Source: Avena insularis (Eukaryota; Streptophyta; Magnoliopsida; Poales; Poaceae). From it: a stretch of DNA of 64,000 nt. Location: assembly GCA_023614405.1 (NCBI GenBank), contig CM042694.1, forward strand, positions 113,954,685-114,018,684. The letters are read 5' to 3'. Made by a program: the position numbers and the translations under genes. Shown piece after piece: positions 11,442 through 24,369 of this stretch. How positions within the stretch are numbered: position 1 is the first letter of the stretch; each line of letters begins with the position of its first letter. Under the pieces are notes generated by a model. The model saw only the letters and a list, made by a program, of their open reading frames with translations. It was not told the DNA's origin and searched no databases.

Positions 11442-12850
11442 TCTAACTGCATATGGCGGGACAAAGTTTCTCTATGCGTAGTTAACTGGTAAACCCTGTT
11501 TTGTTGTTCTTTGCCTAACAGGATGCTGGTTGTATTCTATAGTATGCATGTTGCCTGCCAGTTTTGTCATTGCTAAATCCCTATAAATCTGATGATTTTT
11601 GATTCCTAATCCCCGATATGTTGAGGTTGGCATGCCCTAGAAAAGATCTCTACAAATGAGAAGTACATGGATATATTTTGTGTTCCGAACTTCATTGAAG
11701 ATAATGAAAAATGGATACGTGTCTTGACCGTTTTTTCTGATGAAACCTGCACCTAGAAAACAAGAAAGCAAACGAAAAATCATGTGTCCCTTTCCAGTGA
11801 AAATATTTCAGTATGATCTGATTTCATGCCAAAGTGTATCTACCATGAATGTTCCATTTTCATTCCATTGTCTCTTAGGTTCCATCATATTTATGTTAGT
11901 GTACTTTGTGGTTCAATGTTTAATATTTCGATTATGCTTAGAAATAAATATTTAATAGGCGTATGTTTGTTTTGGCCTTTTGAGCTTTGATTTCTGTATG
12001 CTTTTATCAAAAGGATTTATTGTCCTTAAAAAGAGAGTACCATAGTTGACCCTACTTGAGTTGGGAATTTTCAAATTTGACAAGGTAACCTACCTGGAAC
12101 TAATACATGATCTATAAATGAATTAGGCTTATCTTTTTCATATGTCATTAATCATCAGGACTGAACCGGTGGTGGTGCCATGAATAAAGAAGAAAGTGCA
12201 ATGGATGATGCATTTATATTTGTTGAGGGAACATGAAGAAGAAAATAATACGAGAATTGGACACTGCAAGCTACAGGAAAATTTGTCCGTTTCATTCTTA
12301 ACTTTTGCATATGTGAAAGTGTGTCCATTCACAAAACCACATGCATTCGTTTTGGCAGCAAAACCACCAATATGAACCTGCCGATTTAAGAATCAACTTC
12401 GCAGTGCCATAAAAAATTCAGTCCAATTTGTTGTTTTGAGCTGAGCTATAATTTGTTGCATGACACTGACACCTCAGACCCTTCTATCGTAACATGACAA
12501 AGTGGCAATTCCTGTATCTAGTGATGTAATTCTGTGTGTCGATTGTGCTTATCAGTGCAACAGGGATAACTATCCCATCTAATGTTCCATACCATTATAT
12601 ATCATTTTCTGGAGATCCATGTATCGAATATTTTTCCTGATAAAGCACACAAAAGATCATGGTCATTTCGATCCAAAAAGAAGATAAAACTGCAGCTATT
12701 TTTCGCGAAAATGCAAATGGCAGCTACAGCTGCTGATCGACAACGATGAGCAATGTATTCAGTGAAAACAAAAAATTACAGCAATATTCATGAATGGGTA
12801 TAATTCCTGAAAGTTCCTGAATATTAGATCCATTAAAAGAGAAACGATTA
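11442..12850. other. 3' flank of mTERF copy 1, conserved in copy 2
   Basis: No gene. Sequence is AT-rich and aligns with 23084-24560 over its whole length, including blocks such as TAATTCTGTGT and CAACAGGGATAACTATCCCATC. It probably contains the 3' UTR and polyadenylation region. Copy 1 has the empty site of the MITE present in copy 2 (near 12615-12620). Confidence 0.6.
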
Positions 12851-14767
12851 AGCTGGCTCGGTCACGGCAAACCATGCCGAGAATAAGATGCCGTCTGCTT
12901 GGGAAGATGAGGCGCTGATCCTTGATCATACTCCCTTGTCTGATGATGTTGGTGTTGCTGGATGAGGTTAACTTAGCCCTCGATCCTTACGTATGATGTA
13001 TGATCCATTTCTCTAGCCTCCGACATAGTGCTACTGTAGTACAAATATTGTTATGTTTAATTTTATCTTGTTCACACAGTTGTCCCTTTTCCCCATGAGA
13101 TTCTGAAAATAGTGCTACTGTAGTTGATTTAGTCCCGAAAATGGTAGGGTCTGTTCAGGTGATATGTTCGTGTAATAGTCCCGTTTTTCCTGTCATATTC
13201 TTAAAAGTTGTTGGAACATTATCTGTCGGATAGATGTACCTTCTCAATCAGATGGATCACTGATACTCCGTGTAGTCTAGGCTTGGTGAATGGTTATGCT
13301 TCCCATGATCATTTGAAACAGCTGGAATGAGATTATGTTCTTCGGTGATTTGTTGCTTCTACATTTTCCCTGGATTGTAGGGTTCGTTTTTACAAGTCTT
13401 TCCTTCCTCCCTATTTACTCAGATGCTTCTACATATTCATCTTGAACATGCTAATTAGCAAAAACACAGCATGGCCGAACAGTCTCGTGTTTCCAAATCA
13501 TGGTTGAGCGAATGATATGTTGCCCCTTTCATTTTTTTCCCAGGTTCAGATGTTGGGAGTGATTTAGGATTTGCCGACACTTGTTCCATATGGGGACATG
13601 ACCAAAAGCAACTGCCAAAACTGTGCTCTGTGAAATCACAATCTCCTTCTACCAAGAACAGCATGTAACCTCAAACTCGGCTTACTATTTTTCTGAATAT
13701 TACTCCTCATTTTATCTGATAGATTTATTATTTTGTTAATAAGAAATCCATGCATCTCAGTGTGATTTAGATATGCTTCTTCCCGTCACTGGTTGATTTC
13801 ATTAGTGAGACTCTGCACTTGCTTCTCTTTCTCTCATTTCTTGGTGTCATTAGTTAAATTCACACCTTACAGTTGGCTTCCTATAGCTGCAGAAGTGCAG
13901 AGAGTTCCGTCCAATAGGTTGCAAGCTACTGGAAGCCATATTTTGTGGAAAGATGATGTTGCCATGGTTATATTTTGCCTCTCTTTTCTTGTCATCTTGT
14001 TTTCTGCATGCCATCTTGTTTGAGGTACCTTTGTTAGTGCTCCTTTGTGATCTTGCGCTTTGTTTTTGAGATTGCTGCCGAATTTGCATTGACAGAAACA
14101 ACGTATCGACAGGGTGGTGCCCCATGGCGTTCTAAAGCAGACCCATCGGCCTCGAGACTGGAGTGGAAAATCAAAAAACGTATCGACACTCTGGAGTGAG
14201 GGAGCTGGGACGGTGCACTGGAGTTTGGAGGGATCTGTGTTTGAACAATTTGAATAGAGTTGTGGTGCTATTTGAAACTACAGTACACTGAACTTGGGTT
14301 GTCCCTTTGGTGTGATCGAGTTGGGAGCGATCTGTTCACCATGGTAAATCAACTGGAGACAAAACCGTTAATTTTAGAGTTTCGGTGTTGCGAGCGAGCA
14401 GATCAACGGATCCTGAATGCATTTTTCACCACTTGCAAGACTTGACAGTTTCTAGCGGATCGACGACGGTAGTTTACAATCAAGTCACGGCAAACTTGAG
14501 CTTAAAGAGAATCACAGCAAACTCAGCTTCTTATATGCTACCAGCCACAACTAAACACATCGAAAATTAAACCTGCATATATCGATCGATCAGGACCAGA
14601 CATTTCCAAATTCTATGTACAAACCATGAGTCAAACTAAAGGGTCTGCTGACCCAGATGTACATTAATTCATTCTAAACTGAGGTGTCAGGCTTACATTA
14701 CACTACGCAAGAGACCAAGTACGATTAATTAGGTTACAAACAAGAGGTGGATCAATGGAGCGCATGC
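12851..14767. other. Intergenic region, no gene recognised
   Basis: AT-rich sequence with only short frames on both strands. Diffuse similarity to 24640-24850 is visible around 13140-13290 (GTCTGTTCAGGT and following). The right part, roughly 14570-14767, lies downstream of the NLR gene stop and probably holds its 3' UTR. I see no TE ends here. Confidence 0.4.
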
Positions 14768-17700
14768 CTACTCAACTGTAACAGAGGGGTGTCTTGGGTG
14801 CAGCCGTACGGCGGCCTTGAAGGCAGACTTGACATCAGCGCGGACATCTCGCCAATTTTCGCTTGACTCAGCGCTGGTGTGGCAGAGCCACACTTGGATA
14901 TCCTGGAGGCAGGGCAGGCTCTCCATGCCGACCGGTGCAGCGCCTCTCCACTGTTTCCAGCCGAATCCCAGCGAGAGCTCTTGTAGCCTGGGCATCGCCC
15001 CTGCCTCGAAGCTCAGCCAAGTAGTGGTATCTTCGTAAGACCGGAACACAACGTCCTCCAGAACCGGGAATAACCCAGTGCTGACGACGACCTTGTCTCG
15101 GGAGACACCCAACCCGTAGAAGCTGGCAGACACGAGGGAGGGGAGCTCTCCGATAGCGCGAACCTCTTCACTTGACAGATGCAAGACGCGCAGGCGGAGC
15201 ATCCGGAGGCAGCGTAGCCCGCCAATCCATCTCGGAACTCCTTTGCACGTCCATGGTTCCAGATTGAGTACCTCGAGACGGAGAGGAGGATCAGGTAATG
15301 ATGAGCCCAGCTGGCTGTCTGAGGATTCATTCCTCAGACCGAGGCTCAGGTGCCTTAGGTCTCGGAGCATTCCAATGGAGGAGACCAATGCATCGACGCA
15401 TTCAACTGCCAAATACTCACCGTAAGGCGCACCAAGCTGCAACTCCTTCATACTTCTCAGCTCGCCAAGGCCTTTGATATCCTCCAGCGAACTCGCTGAG
15501 ATGCCCGAACAATGCAATGTGCGGACTGACTTCATGTTCTGGATCCCTGCAGGCAGCACTGTACCTTCTGGAAGTATCAGATGGATAAGGTTGGTCAACC
15601 GACTTATATCCGACGGAAAGCTTTGCGTGGACCGACAAACTAATTCCAGAGTTTCCAAATGCACGAGCCCTTTAATTTCTGCGGGGAGCATGACTGGTCC
15701 TGCTAAAACTTTCAGATACCTCAGTAGAAACAAATGACCAATTGCAGCGAGTTCAACTGCCGTGTCCGTTCCATCTGGAAACTTAAAGTAAATGACCCGT
15801 AGATACTTAAACAGTGAAAGAGGAGGTGTGTGCTTGGACACTCCAAACCGTGCATATGATCTAACTTGTGACATGCTGGTAGCAAGGGTCTCTGATGTTG
15901 CACCACCCGCACTTGATTTGAGGGATAATCGACGAACCTTGTACTCGCAACCGTGCAATCTTGCCATGTCTTCGTAGTTATCCGCTACACTGATAAAGTT
16001 ATCTTCTGTACTCTTGCTTAGGATCAAATCAAGAATCATATCGTGCACTCTGCAAGAAAACACCTCCCCATAATATGTTCTTTCGGGTTGAATCAGACTT
16101 CTATTGATAATCTGGTTGAAATAACTTTTCCCAATGTCATCCAAATCTACTCCGCGCGAACTACAAACTAAGCCTTCAGCAATCCATTGCCTAACCAAGT
16201 CATCCCTGTCGATCTCAGCATCTTCTGGATACATGCCAAGGTACAATAAACATGGCCGGAGATGAACAGGAAGATGCATGTAGCTAAGGTTTAGTATACC
16301 CCTCATCTCTTCCAAAGTGGGATCTGTGGCAAACTTGGCACCCAAAGAATTCTTTATGATGTCCCATTCATTCGGGGATCTTGCTTCAAGGCTAGCTAGC
16401 AGGCTGGCTATGGTGATAATTGCGAGTGGCAACCCACCACATTTCTTGAGAATTTCAGCTGACGTTTCTTTAAACTGTGGTGGACAGACATTCTCGAACC
16501 CAAATACTCTATTAAAAAATAATCTTCTCGAGTCTTGCTCTTTGAGGTGCTTCATTCTGTAAATGCTGGCACGGTCATTATGACATGCTATGACAGCTAC
16601 ATCGTCCAATCGTGTGGTTACTAACACTTTACTTCCATTACTATTTTCCGGAAAGGCACAACTTATAATATTCCATGCTGATTGATCCCACAAGTCATCA
16701 ACTAAAATGAAGTACCTATTGCAATATTTGTGCAAGTATATGACTATAAGGTAGAGATAAAAGCATCAAAACTAAAATGAAGGAAACAGAACATAATAAA
16801 AGATGTTGACACAATCTTTCAAAACTTAACAGAAAAGTAACAAAATTTTAAATAAAAGAAAAGCTCAGGTTCAGTCCTTAAAGTTTGTCGTTCATATTAA
16901 TAACGGTTTATATGCTCACCACACGGAGGTGATTAATTCTTATTACGTTTATTTAATATATGGCAGAATAGCGCTGCAAGAGAACAGCTATTCTACTCTC
17001 CGCTTGGATCATGTTGCATGTTGATAGTAATTACTGTTGTGATTTTTACTAATTCTATTTGGAGGTGACTCATAATTACTACATATTCTATGGATTTTAC
17101 ATATCTTTTCACCAATATTTTATCACACTGTGAGCACAATTTTACTGTCACTTACTCCACCAGAACTGATTATGAACTACTAGAAGATAAAATTCCTTGA
17201 TAGTAATTCCAAATGCAAAAAGTATTAACTTTTGTAAGGCCAGACTCTAGTTATACTTGCCACCTTATGCTGGCCTAGTTGTAAAATCCTCTTTAGTTGA
17301 CCTTAAATGTTGAGGAAAATTATGATAGCAAAACTGTCAATGGTAAAATCCTCCCAGTATACCTTAAATGTTGAGGGAAAATTATGACAGCAAAAATACC
17401 AGGGGTAAAATCCTCTCAGCTAACCGTAAAATCAATTGTAAAATCATTGTTACAGTTAAGTCCAAGACACAGCTACAATAATTTTCCTTAGGTGCATACG
17501 GTGGGTGTTTCAGCCGCGCATGACTATGCCTTGTTCAGGTGGCTAGAGTGCAGAATGACTTATTCTACTCTTAGCCACAAAATAGAAAATACCAAATCTT
17601 TCTCTCTGTATATACTAAACTACAATGTAGTATATACAACTTTGATCCAATATTAGTCTTTACATGCTAGAACAACCTTTCCATAGCCGAAATGCCTCAA

Positions 17701-18613
17701 AAGGTTTTGTGTTGGCCCCAAAAGATCTCAACATCATGATTTAGATATGCTTGATCAAATGATAAATTATTGAAAACTAGATGCAAGTATATGAGAAGTA
17801 ATAGAAGAAAAAATACCTCTTATGTTTGAGGTATTCTCTGAGATGGTCAATGATGTCTTGCACCTCGTGAGCATGAGAAGACTCTCCCATCCCAAGCTTG
17901 TGTTGTAGGCCAATGAGAAGGCTTTTCACATCAGGTCTTTGGGAGACCGAGACAAATGCCTTACAGTTATATTGCCCTCCAATCTTATCATATACTTGTT
18001 TGGCAAGTGTAGTTTTGCCCAAACCACCACACCCCACAACAGAAACCACTTTGAGTTTCTTCTGGGAATCCATCAGCAAACTGAGAAGCTCTTCTCTCGG
18101 GCCATCCATACCTACGAGGCCTGCTGCCTCCTGGTAGATCGCCGGCATCTGGGGATCTATGGCCACAACACCAGGACTCGAACTGATGCAATCATCAATC
18201 TTGTACCTCTTACGCCGAGCATTTGTCTCCACCGCAAGATCCTTGAGCTCCTTGATCTGGTTGGCGATCTTATGACGCTTCCCAAACGTCGTGAGGAACT
18301 CAACCATCTTCTTGATAAAGCCTGTCGTTACATGGTCACGGTGAATGTTATGCATGAAGTCGTCAATGCAGTTCTCCATATCATAGGACATCTCCCTGAC
18401 ATGGTTCCTCCAGTTCTTGGCCGAGGGATCAAGATTGTCCATAAGCTCCATCTTGTGAAGGAGAGCTTTCATGGCGCTGAGCTCATCCCTGAGAAGCCAG
18501 GCCTGCTCCCTCACCCCCGTGAGCTTCTTGTACTCGTCGCCGAGCAGCTCGGTGAGCTTTCCGAGCAGCGGGTTCATTGCCCCCATCGTCGCACTCACCA
18601 TTTCCATTGCCAT
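14768..18613 (-). CDS. CC-NBS-LRR (NLR) disease-resistance-type protein, two exons
   Basis: CDS join of exon 1 18613-17817 and exon 2 16715-14768 (914 aa). Donor GT at 17816-17815 and acceptor AG at 16717-16716 restore the frame through a split arginine codon. Residues 1-150 form the Rx-type coiled coil, with an EDVID-like DMENCIDDF (78-86). NB-ARC follows: P-loop GCGGLGKTT (194-202), kinase-2 ILVDDLWD (269-276), RNBS-B LVTTR (297-301), GLPL (360-363), RNBS-D CLLYLGMYPED (421-431) and VHD of the MHD motif (489-491). The remainder to the C-terminus is leucine-rich repeats of the cereal RPM1/Pik-like kind. No integrated domain, stop or frameshift is seen. NLRs are cytosolic immune receptors that switch from ADP to ATP on effector recognition; the effector cannot be inferred. 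It lies between the two mTERF copies. Confidence 0.9.
16716..17816 (-). other. NLR intron with a 62-bp tandem repeat
   Basis: GT-AG intron of 1101 bp between the P-loop and kinase-2 coding parts. It contains about 2.5 copies of a 62-bp direct repeat at roughly 17281-17430, each beginning TAAAATCCTC and containing ACCTTAAATGTTGAGG; repeat starts are at 17282, 17344 and 17406. No TE ends are visible. Confidence 0.8.
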
Positions 18614-19984
18614 CCCGATCGACCTTAGTTCCCTTCCTCACTCTGAAGGTGGGCAGCCACTCGAGGCGGTGGTGCGACCTAGCAGAGAAACTGGACCATT
18701 GTTACTGCTAGTGCTGGGTTTGGGCGGACAGAATGGAATGGGGACAACTAAACTGAGGACAGGATGGATGCTCGATCAGGTTGGAGCCTCGGAACAGAAT
18801 TCTCCTTAGCTAGCCGCTCGTTGCATCAAGCGAGAAACATTAGAGCCATGGAAAATGATGGATTGATGGGAGCTCGTGATTTTTACTGGAGACAATTTAG
18901 TACATGGTGATGGCAATTTGGTCAGGCTGCCCTATCGGATCTATGAAACAACATGGAAGTTGCAGCTCGGTCGGGTCGAGGCGGCGATGCGACCTAACCG
19001 AGAAACTGGACGACGGAGGAGGGGCGGCATCTCCGCACCACCGCCGTTGCCGTGGCCGGAGCAAACTTCCCTCCTGGGCACCCGCCCCCACCGGATCTGG
19101 GCGAGCGGAGGGCGATGCCGGCGTGCCGTTCCCGGCCGTCTTTGACAGTGGAGAGGTGGAGGAGAGGCTCCGTTGAGAGGGGATCGGCGGAGGCGGCTGC
19201 TGCCGGTGCCGTGGTGGGGGGGACGGGAGGACAGGGGAAGCTCAGGGAGGAAGTGATGAAGCTCATTCGAAAAAAAAAAGTGAAGGAAATCAGCTCGGGG
19301 GAAAAGTATGTTCTACTAGTAGAGAGAGAAATTAGCGGAGAAGAAAAGATATTTGACGGAAAATGTGTGTACGTGTAAGTGAGAAGGTATTTGCTGCACA
19401 TGGCCAACAGTCCTCCTCCATTTTTAGATTTTTGAAAAGTTCAAAACCTCACACTTCTATTCTCCCAAAATTATGTCGTCAAATATTAAATGGACATATA
19501 CAGGAAGAGTATACGCAAAAAGTCCCGTTAGAAAATATATATAATTTGGGAAATAAAAAACAATTTTCTTACAAAAAGATATACTGTCTTACAAAAAGTT
19601 CAAAACCTCACACTTCTATTCTCCTAAAATTATAACGTCAAATATATAAATAGATATATACAAGAGTATACGCAAAAAAAAAATACCGTTAAAAATACTA
19701 CTCTATATATTTTGGGAAATAAAAAGCAAATTCCTGACAAAAATATACTGTTTTATTACTATTTACCGTTAGAAATTTGCCTTTTTTATATTTTCCAAAA
19801 TACAACATATTTTTAACAGAACTTTTTGCCATGAAAATGTGTAAATTGGGTGTGAGATTTGATGATTTTCAGGCAATTAATAAAATACAGGTGGACGGAA
19901 TTTAGAGTGAGATTTGGTGAGTGGGTAGAGAGTGAAGACAAATAGAGTACAACCATCATCGGGCGCTATGTCGTCGCTAGTATA
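18614..19984. other. Upstream region of the NLR gene; contains a 159-bp tandem repeat
   Basis: Probable NLR promoter side. It includes a GC-rich block (18960-19260) with short overlapping frames but no recognisable protein. At 19435-19755 two direct copies of about 159 bp start AAAAGTTCAAAACCTCACAC and share GAGTATACGCAAAAA and TTTGGGAAATAAAAA. No transcription start can be fixed. Confidence 0.45.
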
Positions 19985-20610
19985 AGAGCAACTCTAGCTC
20001 GCTGTAAACCCGTCTAACCCGCAAATAAATATAGCTTATTTTCGGTTAAAATATCCTGAGTAGATCCTGACCCATAAAATTTTTAAGGGTACGGAAAAAA
20101 TTGTGTTCCGACCTATTTAGAGAACATTCACTAGTTTCCTTCCTGCTTTCGTGCCACCGCCGCCGTCTATCTACCTCCCCACTCACTCTCCGGCGGTGCC
20201 ATGTATCCGATTCGACGTCATGGACCTCACCGAGCTCCCGTCCACCGCTGGCGAGGTCGTGTGGCCTCAACCGCCACCTCCCGCGACTCTGGCTTCTCCG
20301 ACATTTAGTGCGGGTGCCCTCGTCGTCGGCGCCCAGCAAGAAGACGAAGTGCGTGGGCACCCATGTGTCTCGCTAGTCTGCCCAGCCGAAAGGTCCAATC
20401 ACTTTCATGACTCCGGCGCCCAAGCCCCGGAAGTCAGCGGGGCACGGGTCAAAGAAGAAGCAGGTTGTGCACCGCATTGTCCTTCCTCCCACCGCTCCGC
20501 CTCTGCCCATTGTCGATGCCCTGCGGACAACTACGATGATGCGGCAACATGCTCGTTGATAGGTCCCAAGGTGAAAACTCAAACTATTTCATTAGTGCAC
20601 AAATAAACTT
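19985..20610 (+). pseudogene. Decayed coding fragment in a repeat-like context
   Basis: GC-rich island starting after AGAGCAACTCTAGCTCGC, which resembles the ends of the Harbinger-type elements elsewhere in this window. A protein-like stretch MDLTELPSTAGEVVWPQPPP begins at 20220 and then needs frame changes to stay open (PSKKTKCVGTH in another frame). Proline-rich openings of this kind occur in plant proteins linked to NAM-associated or transposon-captured genes, but I cannot name the family. No matching right TIR was found. Confidence 0.35.
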
Positions 20611-20774
20611 GTTTATCCATTCAAAAAATAAACAATTCCCTCAAGATAATTTACCTTTAAACCTGGGTGCTCCTTTTACCAAAAACTAGCATTTCAAATT
20701 GTTAAAAACTTTCCAAATTCATCACCACATTATATGTGCTCACGATTTTTCTTAATTCACGAAGAACCTTCTCC

Positions 20775-20885
20775 CTCCGTGCTGAAAAAGATGTCGCCAA
20801 TTTATCTAAATTTGCATGTATCTATATATTGAAATGCCTCTAGATATATTTAAATTTAGACAAATCCGAGACATACTTTTCAAGA
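20775..20885. repeat. Degenerate Stowaway-like MITE half
   Basis: It contains CTCCCTCCGTGCTGAAA and an internal AT-rich palindromic part around ATTTAAATTTAGACAAATC, typical of Stowaway elements, but the right terminal repeat is lost. Confidence 0.4.
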
Positions 20886-21009
20886 CAAGGTTTATTATAC
20901 ATTGATTTTTAATAAGAAAAAGTTACAGAAAATCGTTTTTTCGTGAAGCCACTTTATGCGCACTTGAAATGTGGAGAAATAGACGCTGGTAAATTTTGGG
21001 AATTTTAAC

Positions 21010-21640
21010 ATTCCGTGAGAGAGATTTGTGCGCCCCCCGTGCGATCCACCTCTGCCGCAATCAGAACGGGGGTTCCTCACCCTCCGGCGGCTGCTCCGGC
21101 AGCAGGAGGATGGGGAAACCCCGATCTGCGGCGTGTATATAGCGTAGGTTCGTGTAGGGAGCTAGCCGACGACGTTGGGGAGTGGGCGGCGCGGCCGGAG
21201 TGGCATTTTGCGACAATGATCTTCTTCTTCAGCGGCGGAGGTCCGAGGAGCTCTTCCACAGATCGGTTGTCTTCCTCGTGCTCGGAGCTCGGTCGAGTTT
21301 CTGGGCGCGCTAATCCCTCGCCGGAGTTTGCGGGGCAGCGGATCCGGATGTGTGATGAAGACGAAGGTGCAGGTGATGATGTGTGAGGTGATGTTCGTGG
21401 CGGCGCAGGATGGAGGTTCTCCGGAACCGAGCGTCGAGGTCTTCCCGGCCATGGAGGGGCTTCTCCGTGTACAAGGTCATAGAGGAGAAGTGGCGGCGGT
21501 GCGACAGCGGCATGTTCGGCACATCGGCGATGGCATCGGAGTCCTTCTAGACTATCTTGTATTTTTTCTTTTTTGTTGGGCTTTTTTTTGTAAGAATCTC
21601 GACATGAATATCATCTGCCCTTTCCGCAAAAAAAATAATA
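21010..21640 (+). mobile_element. Possible LINE-like retroposon fragment
   Basis: GC-rich left part without a recognisable protein. The right end is T-rich with TTTTTTGTAAGAATCTCGAC and an A-run at 21628-21635, resembling the 3' end of plant LINE-derived sequences. No TSD could be confirmed. It lies immediately upstream of the duplication unit with mTERF copy 2. Confidence 0.35.
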
Positions 21641-21910
21641 TCTAAAATACATTAAAAAAAATCTCAAACTCATGAAGCTGTATAAACTGTAAAAAAAAAA
21701 AAGCTCACGAATCCGTAAGACATGACCGCATCAGAGCTGGACCTATCAAACGCCGGTCAAATACAGCCCATACACAAACATCCACGAAAATTAGATTGCA
21801 ACCCGTTCTCTCAAAAAAAATTTAGATTGCAGCCCATTCTCTCACAAGCCACTCTTCACGCCCCATCGGAAGCCCCTCTGCCGCCGCCGCCGCTCGCCGT
21901 TGCCGGCGCC

Positions 21911-23083
21911 ATGCTCCGCCTGCGCAGCTGCATCGTCTCCAAGCTGTTCTCCCATCCCTCCACATCCCCCGTATCCCATCTCCACCGCCTCCTCTCCGCC
22001 AAAGCGCCACCCGTTTCCCCGAATCCGCCCAGTTCGTCAAGCCAAGGCTTCGCCGTCGAGGACTATCTGGTCCACACCTGCGGCCTCACCCGATCACAAG
22101 CCCTCAAGGCCTCCACGCAGCTCTCTCACCTCAAGTCATCCTCCAACCCCGACGCCGTGCTCGCCTTCTTCGCCGTCCACGGCTTTTCCAGCGCCGCCGT
22201 CGCCGGCGCCGTCGCCAAGTATCCGAAGCTACTCTGCGCCGGCGTAGAGAGAACGCTGGCCCCTAGAGTCGCTGAGCTCAACGGCCTCGGCTTGTCGAAT
22301 CCTGACATCGCGCGCCTCATCTCGCTCGTCGGCACGAATTTTCACCTCAGATCCATCGTCTCCAAGCTGCAGTTCTACCTGTCCCTCTTCGGTTCCTCAG
22401 GGAACCTCTTCCGGGTGCTGGAGGGTAACCGATACCTCCTTGGCGTTGACCTTGAGAAGGTGGTCAAGCCCAATGTCGCGCTCCTACGGCAATGCGGGCT
22501 AAGTACTTGCGACATTGCCAAGGTGAGCATCCTTGTGTCCAGGATGCTCTCCGCCAAACATGAACACATCCGGACAATGGTGACGCGCGCCGAAGGACTA
22601 GGTGTGCCCCGCGGCTCTGGCATGTTCAGGCATGTGCTGCAGGCTGTCGCATTCCTCAGCAAGGAGAAGATCGCTGCCAAAGCGGACTACTTGAAGAAGA
22701 CGTTCAGGTGGTCTGATGCAGAAGTGAGCATTGCTTTGGCTAAGGCTCCACTGCTGCTGAAGAGGTCCAAAGAGATTTTGCGGCGCAAGTCTGAGTTCCT
22801 CATCTCAGAGGTGGGGTTGGAACCTGCCTACATTGCTCATCGTCCGGTAATGATCTATTATAGCATGGAGGGCCGGCTCATGCCCCGGTACTACGTTCTA
22901 AAGTTTCTCAAGGAAAATGGATTCCTAGACCACGACTGGAGGTTCTATGCTGCAGTCACAAGGACCCAGGATGGTTTCGTGAAGAAGTACATATGTCCTT
23001 ACAAGGATGTTGCACCGCACCTTGCTGAAGACTATGCAGCCGCTTGCAGAGGGGGAGTGCCGGATAATTTCAGATTTGCATGA
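21911..23083 (+). CDS. mTERF domain-containing organellar protein, copy 2 (intact)
   Basis: Single-exon gene for a 390-aa protein. The start at 21911 is chosen over the upstream in-frame ATG at 21722 because it begins a basic, serine-rich, acid-poor leader (MLRLRSCIVSKLFSHPS) typical of a mitochondrial or chloroplast transit peptide, and because the ATG context is conserved in copy 1. From about residue 50 the protein is made of mTERF repeats with the usual proline-containing helices: AVAKYPKLLCAGVERTL, then GLGLSNPDIARLIS, KADYLKKTFRWSDAEVSIALAK and SEFLISEVGLEPAYIAHRP. mTERF proteins are helical-repeat nucleic-acid-binding proteins of organelles acting in transcription termination, transcript processing or intron splicing. 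This belongs to the lineage-expanded grass group whose targets are mostly unknown. Length is normal for that group. Confidence 0.9.
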   Translation: MLRLRSCIVSKLFSHPSTSPVSHLHRLLSAKAPPVSPNPPSSSSQGFAVEDYLVHTCGLTRSQALKASTQLSHLKSSSNPDAVLAFFAVHGFSSAAVAGAVAKYPKLLCAGVERTLAPRVAELNGLGLSNPDIARLISLVGTNFHLRSIVSKLQFYLSLFGSSGNLFRVLEGNRYLLGVDLEKVVKPNVALLRQCGLSTCDIAKVSILVSRMLSAKHEHIRTMVTRAEGLGVPRGSGMFRHVLQAVAFLSKEKIAAKADYLKKTFRWSDAEVSIALAKAPLLLKRSKEILRRKSEFLISEVGLEPAYIAHRPVMIYYSMEGRLMPRYYVLKFLKENGFLDHDWRFYAAVTRTQDGFVKKYICPYKDVAPHLAEDYAAACRGGVPDNFRFA

Positions 23084-24246
23084 ACCAAGAACAAGGCTAT
23101 GGAGACCAGTAAATGTAACCGCATATGGCACGATAAAGTTTCTCTCCGTGTAGGGAACTGGTAAACCCTGTTTTTGTTGTTCTTTGCTTAACCGGATGCT
23201 GGTCTTATTCTATAGTATGCATGTTGCCTGCCAGTTTGGTCATTGCTAAATTCTCCTACAAATCTGACAATTTGATTCCTAAACCCTGATGTGTTGAGGT
23301 TATCATTCTTTAGAGAGTATCTCTTGGAAATGAGAAGTCCATTGATATATTTGTGTTTGGAACTTCGCTGAAATCATGAAAAATGGATGTGTGTGTGGAC
23401 CAATTTTCTGATGAAACCTGCACCCAAGAAACAAGCAAAAGAATTATGCTTTCACGCCGAAGTTTATCTACAATGACTGTTCTATTTTCATTCCATTGTC
23501 CTTTAGATTCCATCATATTTATGTTAGTACTAACTTTGTAGTTCAATGTTTAATATTTTGATTATGCTTCGAAATAAATTTGGAATAGGCTTCTGTTTTT
23601 TGGCGTTTTTATTATGTAAGCTTTTCTCAAGAATTTATTTTCTTTCAAAAAAAAGTACTACCATAGCCGATCCTACTTTTGTTGGGGATTTTCAATTTTG
23701 AAAAGGTAACCTACCTGGGACAAATACATGATCTATAAACGAATTAGGCTTTTCATTTTCATCTGTCATTGATCAACATAACTGAACCGATGGTGGTGCC
23801 ATGAATAAACAAGCAAGTCCAATGAAGGATGAATTTAAATTGTTGAGGAAACATGAAGAAGATAATAAAATGAGAATTGGCCACTGCAAGCTGCATGGAA
23901 TTTATTTTCCTTCATACCTATCCACTATTCACTGCTTGCATATGTGAGATTGCATCCATTCACAAAACCACATGCATTCGTTTTGGCAGCAAAACCACCA
24001 ATATGAAACTGTCGATTTAAGAATCGTTTCGCAAAGCCACCAAATTCAACCCAATTTGGCGCTTTGAGCTGACCTATAATTTCTTACACGCAACTGACAC
24101 CTTAGACCATCGCAACATAACAAAGTGGCAATTTATCTGTCTAGTGATGTAATTCTGTGTTTCGGTTGTGCTTACTAGTGCAACAGGGATAACTATCCCA
24201 TCTACTGTTTTATACCATTATATATCATTTTCTAGAGATCGATGTA

Positions 24247-24369
24247 CTCCCTCCGACCCAAATTAATTGACTTGGATTTGTCTAGATTCGGATGTATCTA
24301 GACATGTTTTAGTGCTAGATACATCCGAAAGTAGACAAATCCAAGTCAATTAATTTGGGTCGGAGGGAG
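24247..24369. mobile_element. Stowaway MITE, 123 bp, TA target duplication
   Basis: Near-perfect hairpin. It starts CTCCCTCCGACCCAAATTAA, ends with the reverse complement, and is flanked by TA at 24245-24246 and 24370-24371. The matching position of duplication unit A lacks it, so it inserted after the mTERF duplication. Confidence 0.95.

Larger units (their letters stand above)
10128..13400 (+). repeat. Segmental duplication unit A (mTERF copy 1 and flanks)
   Basis: Homologous by eye to 21740-24850. Similarity starts about 150 bp upstream of the start codons (shared CCTATCAAACGCCGGTC), runs through the coding region, and continues more than 1.3 kb past the stop codons; weaker blocks are recognisable to about 13400. 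It is a direct (tandem) duplication with the NLR gene in between. Confidence 0.85.

Noticed and set aside
17939..18628. 229-codon plus-strand frame
   Set aside because: It is antisense to NLR exon 1, whose minus-strand frame has all canonical NB-ARC and coiled-coil motifs.
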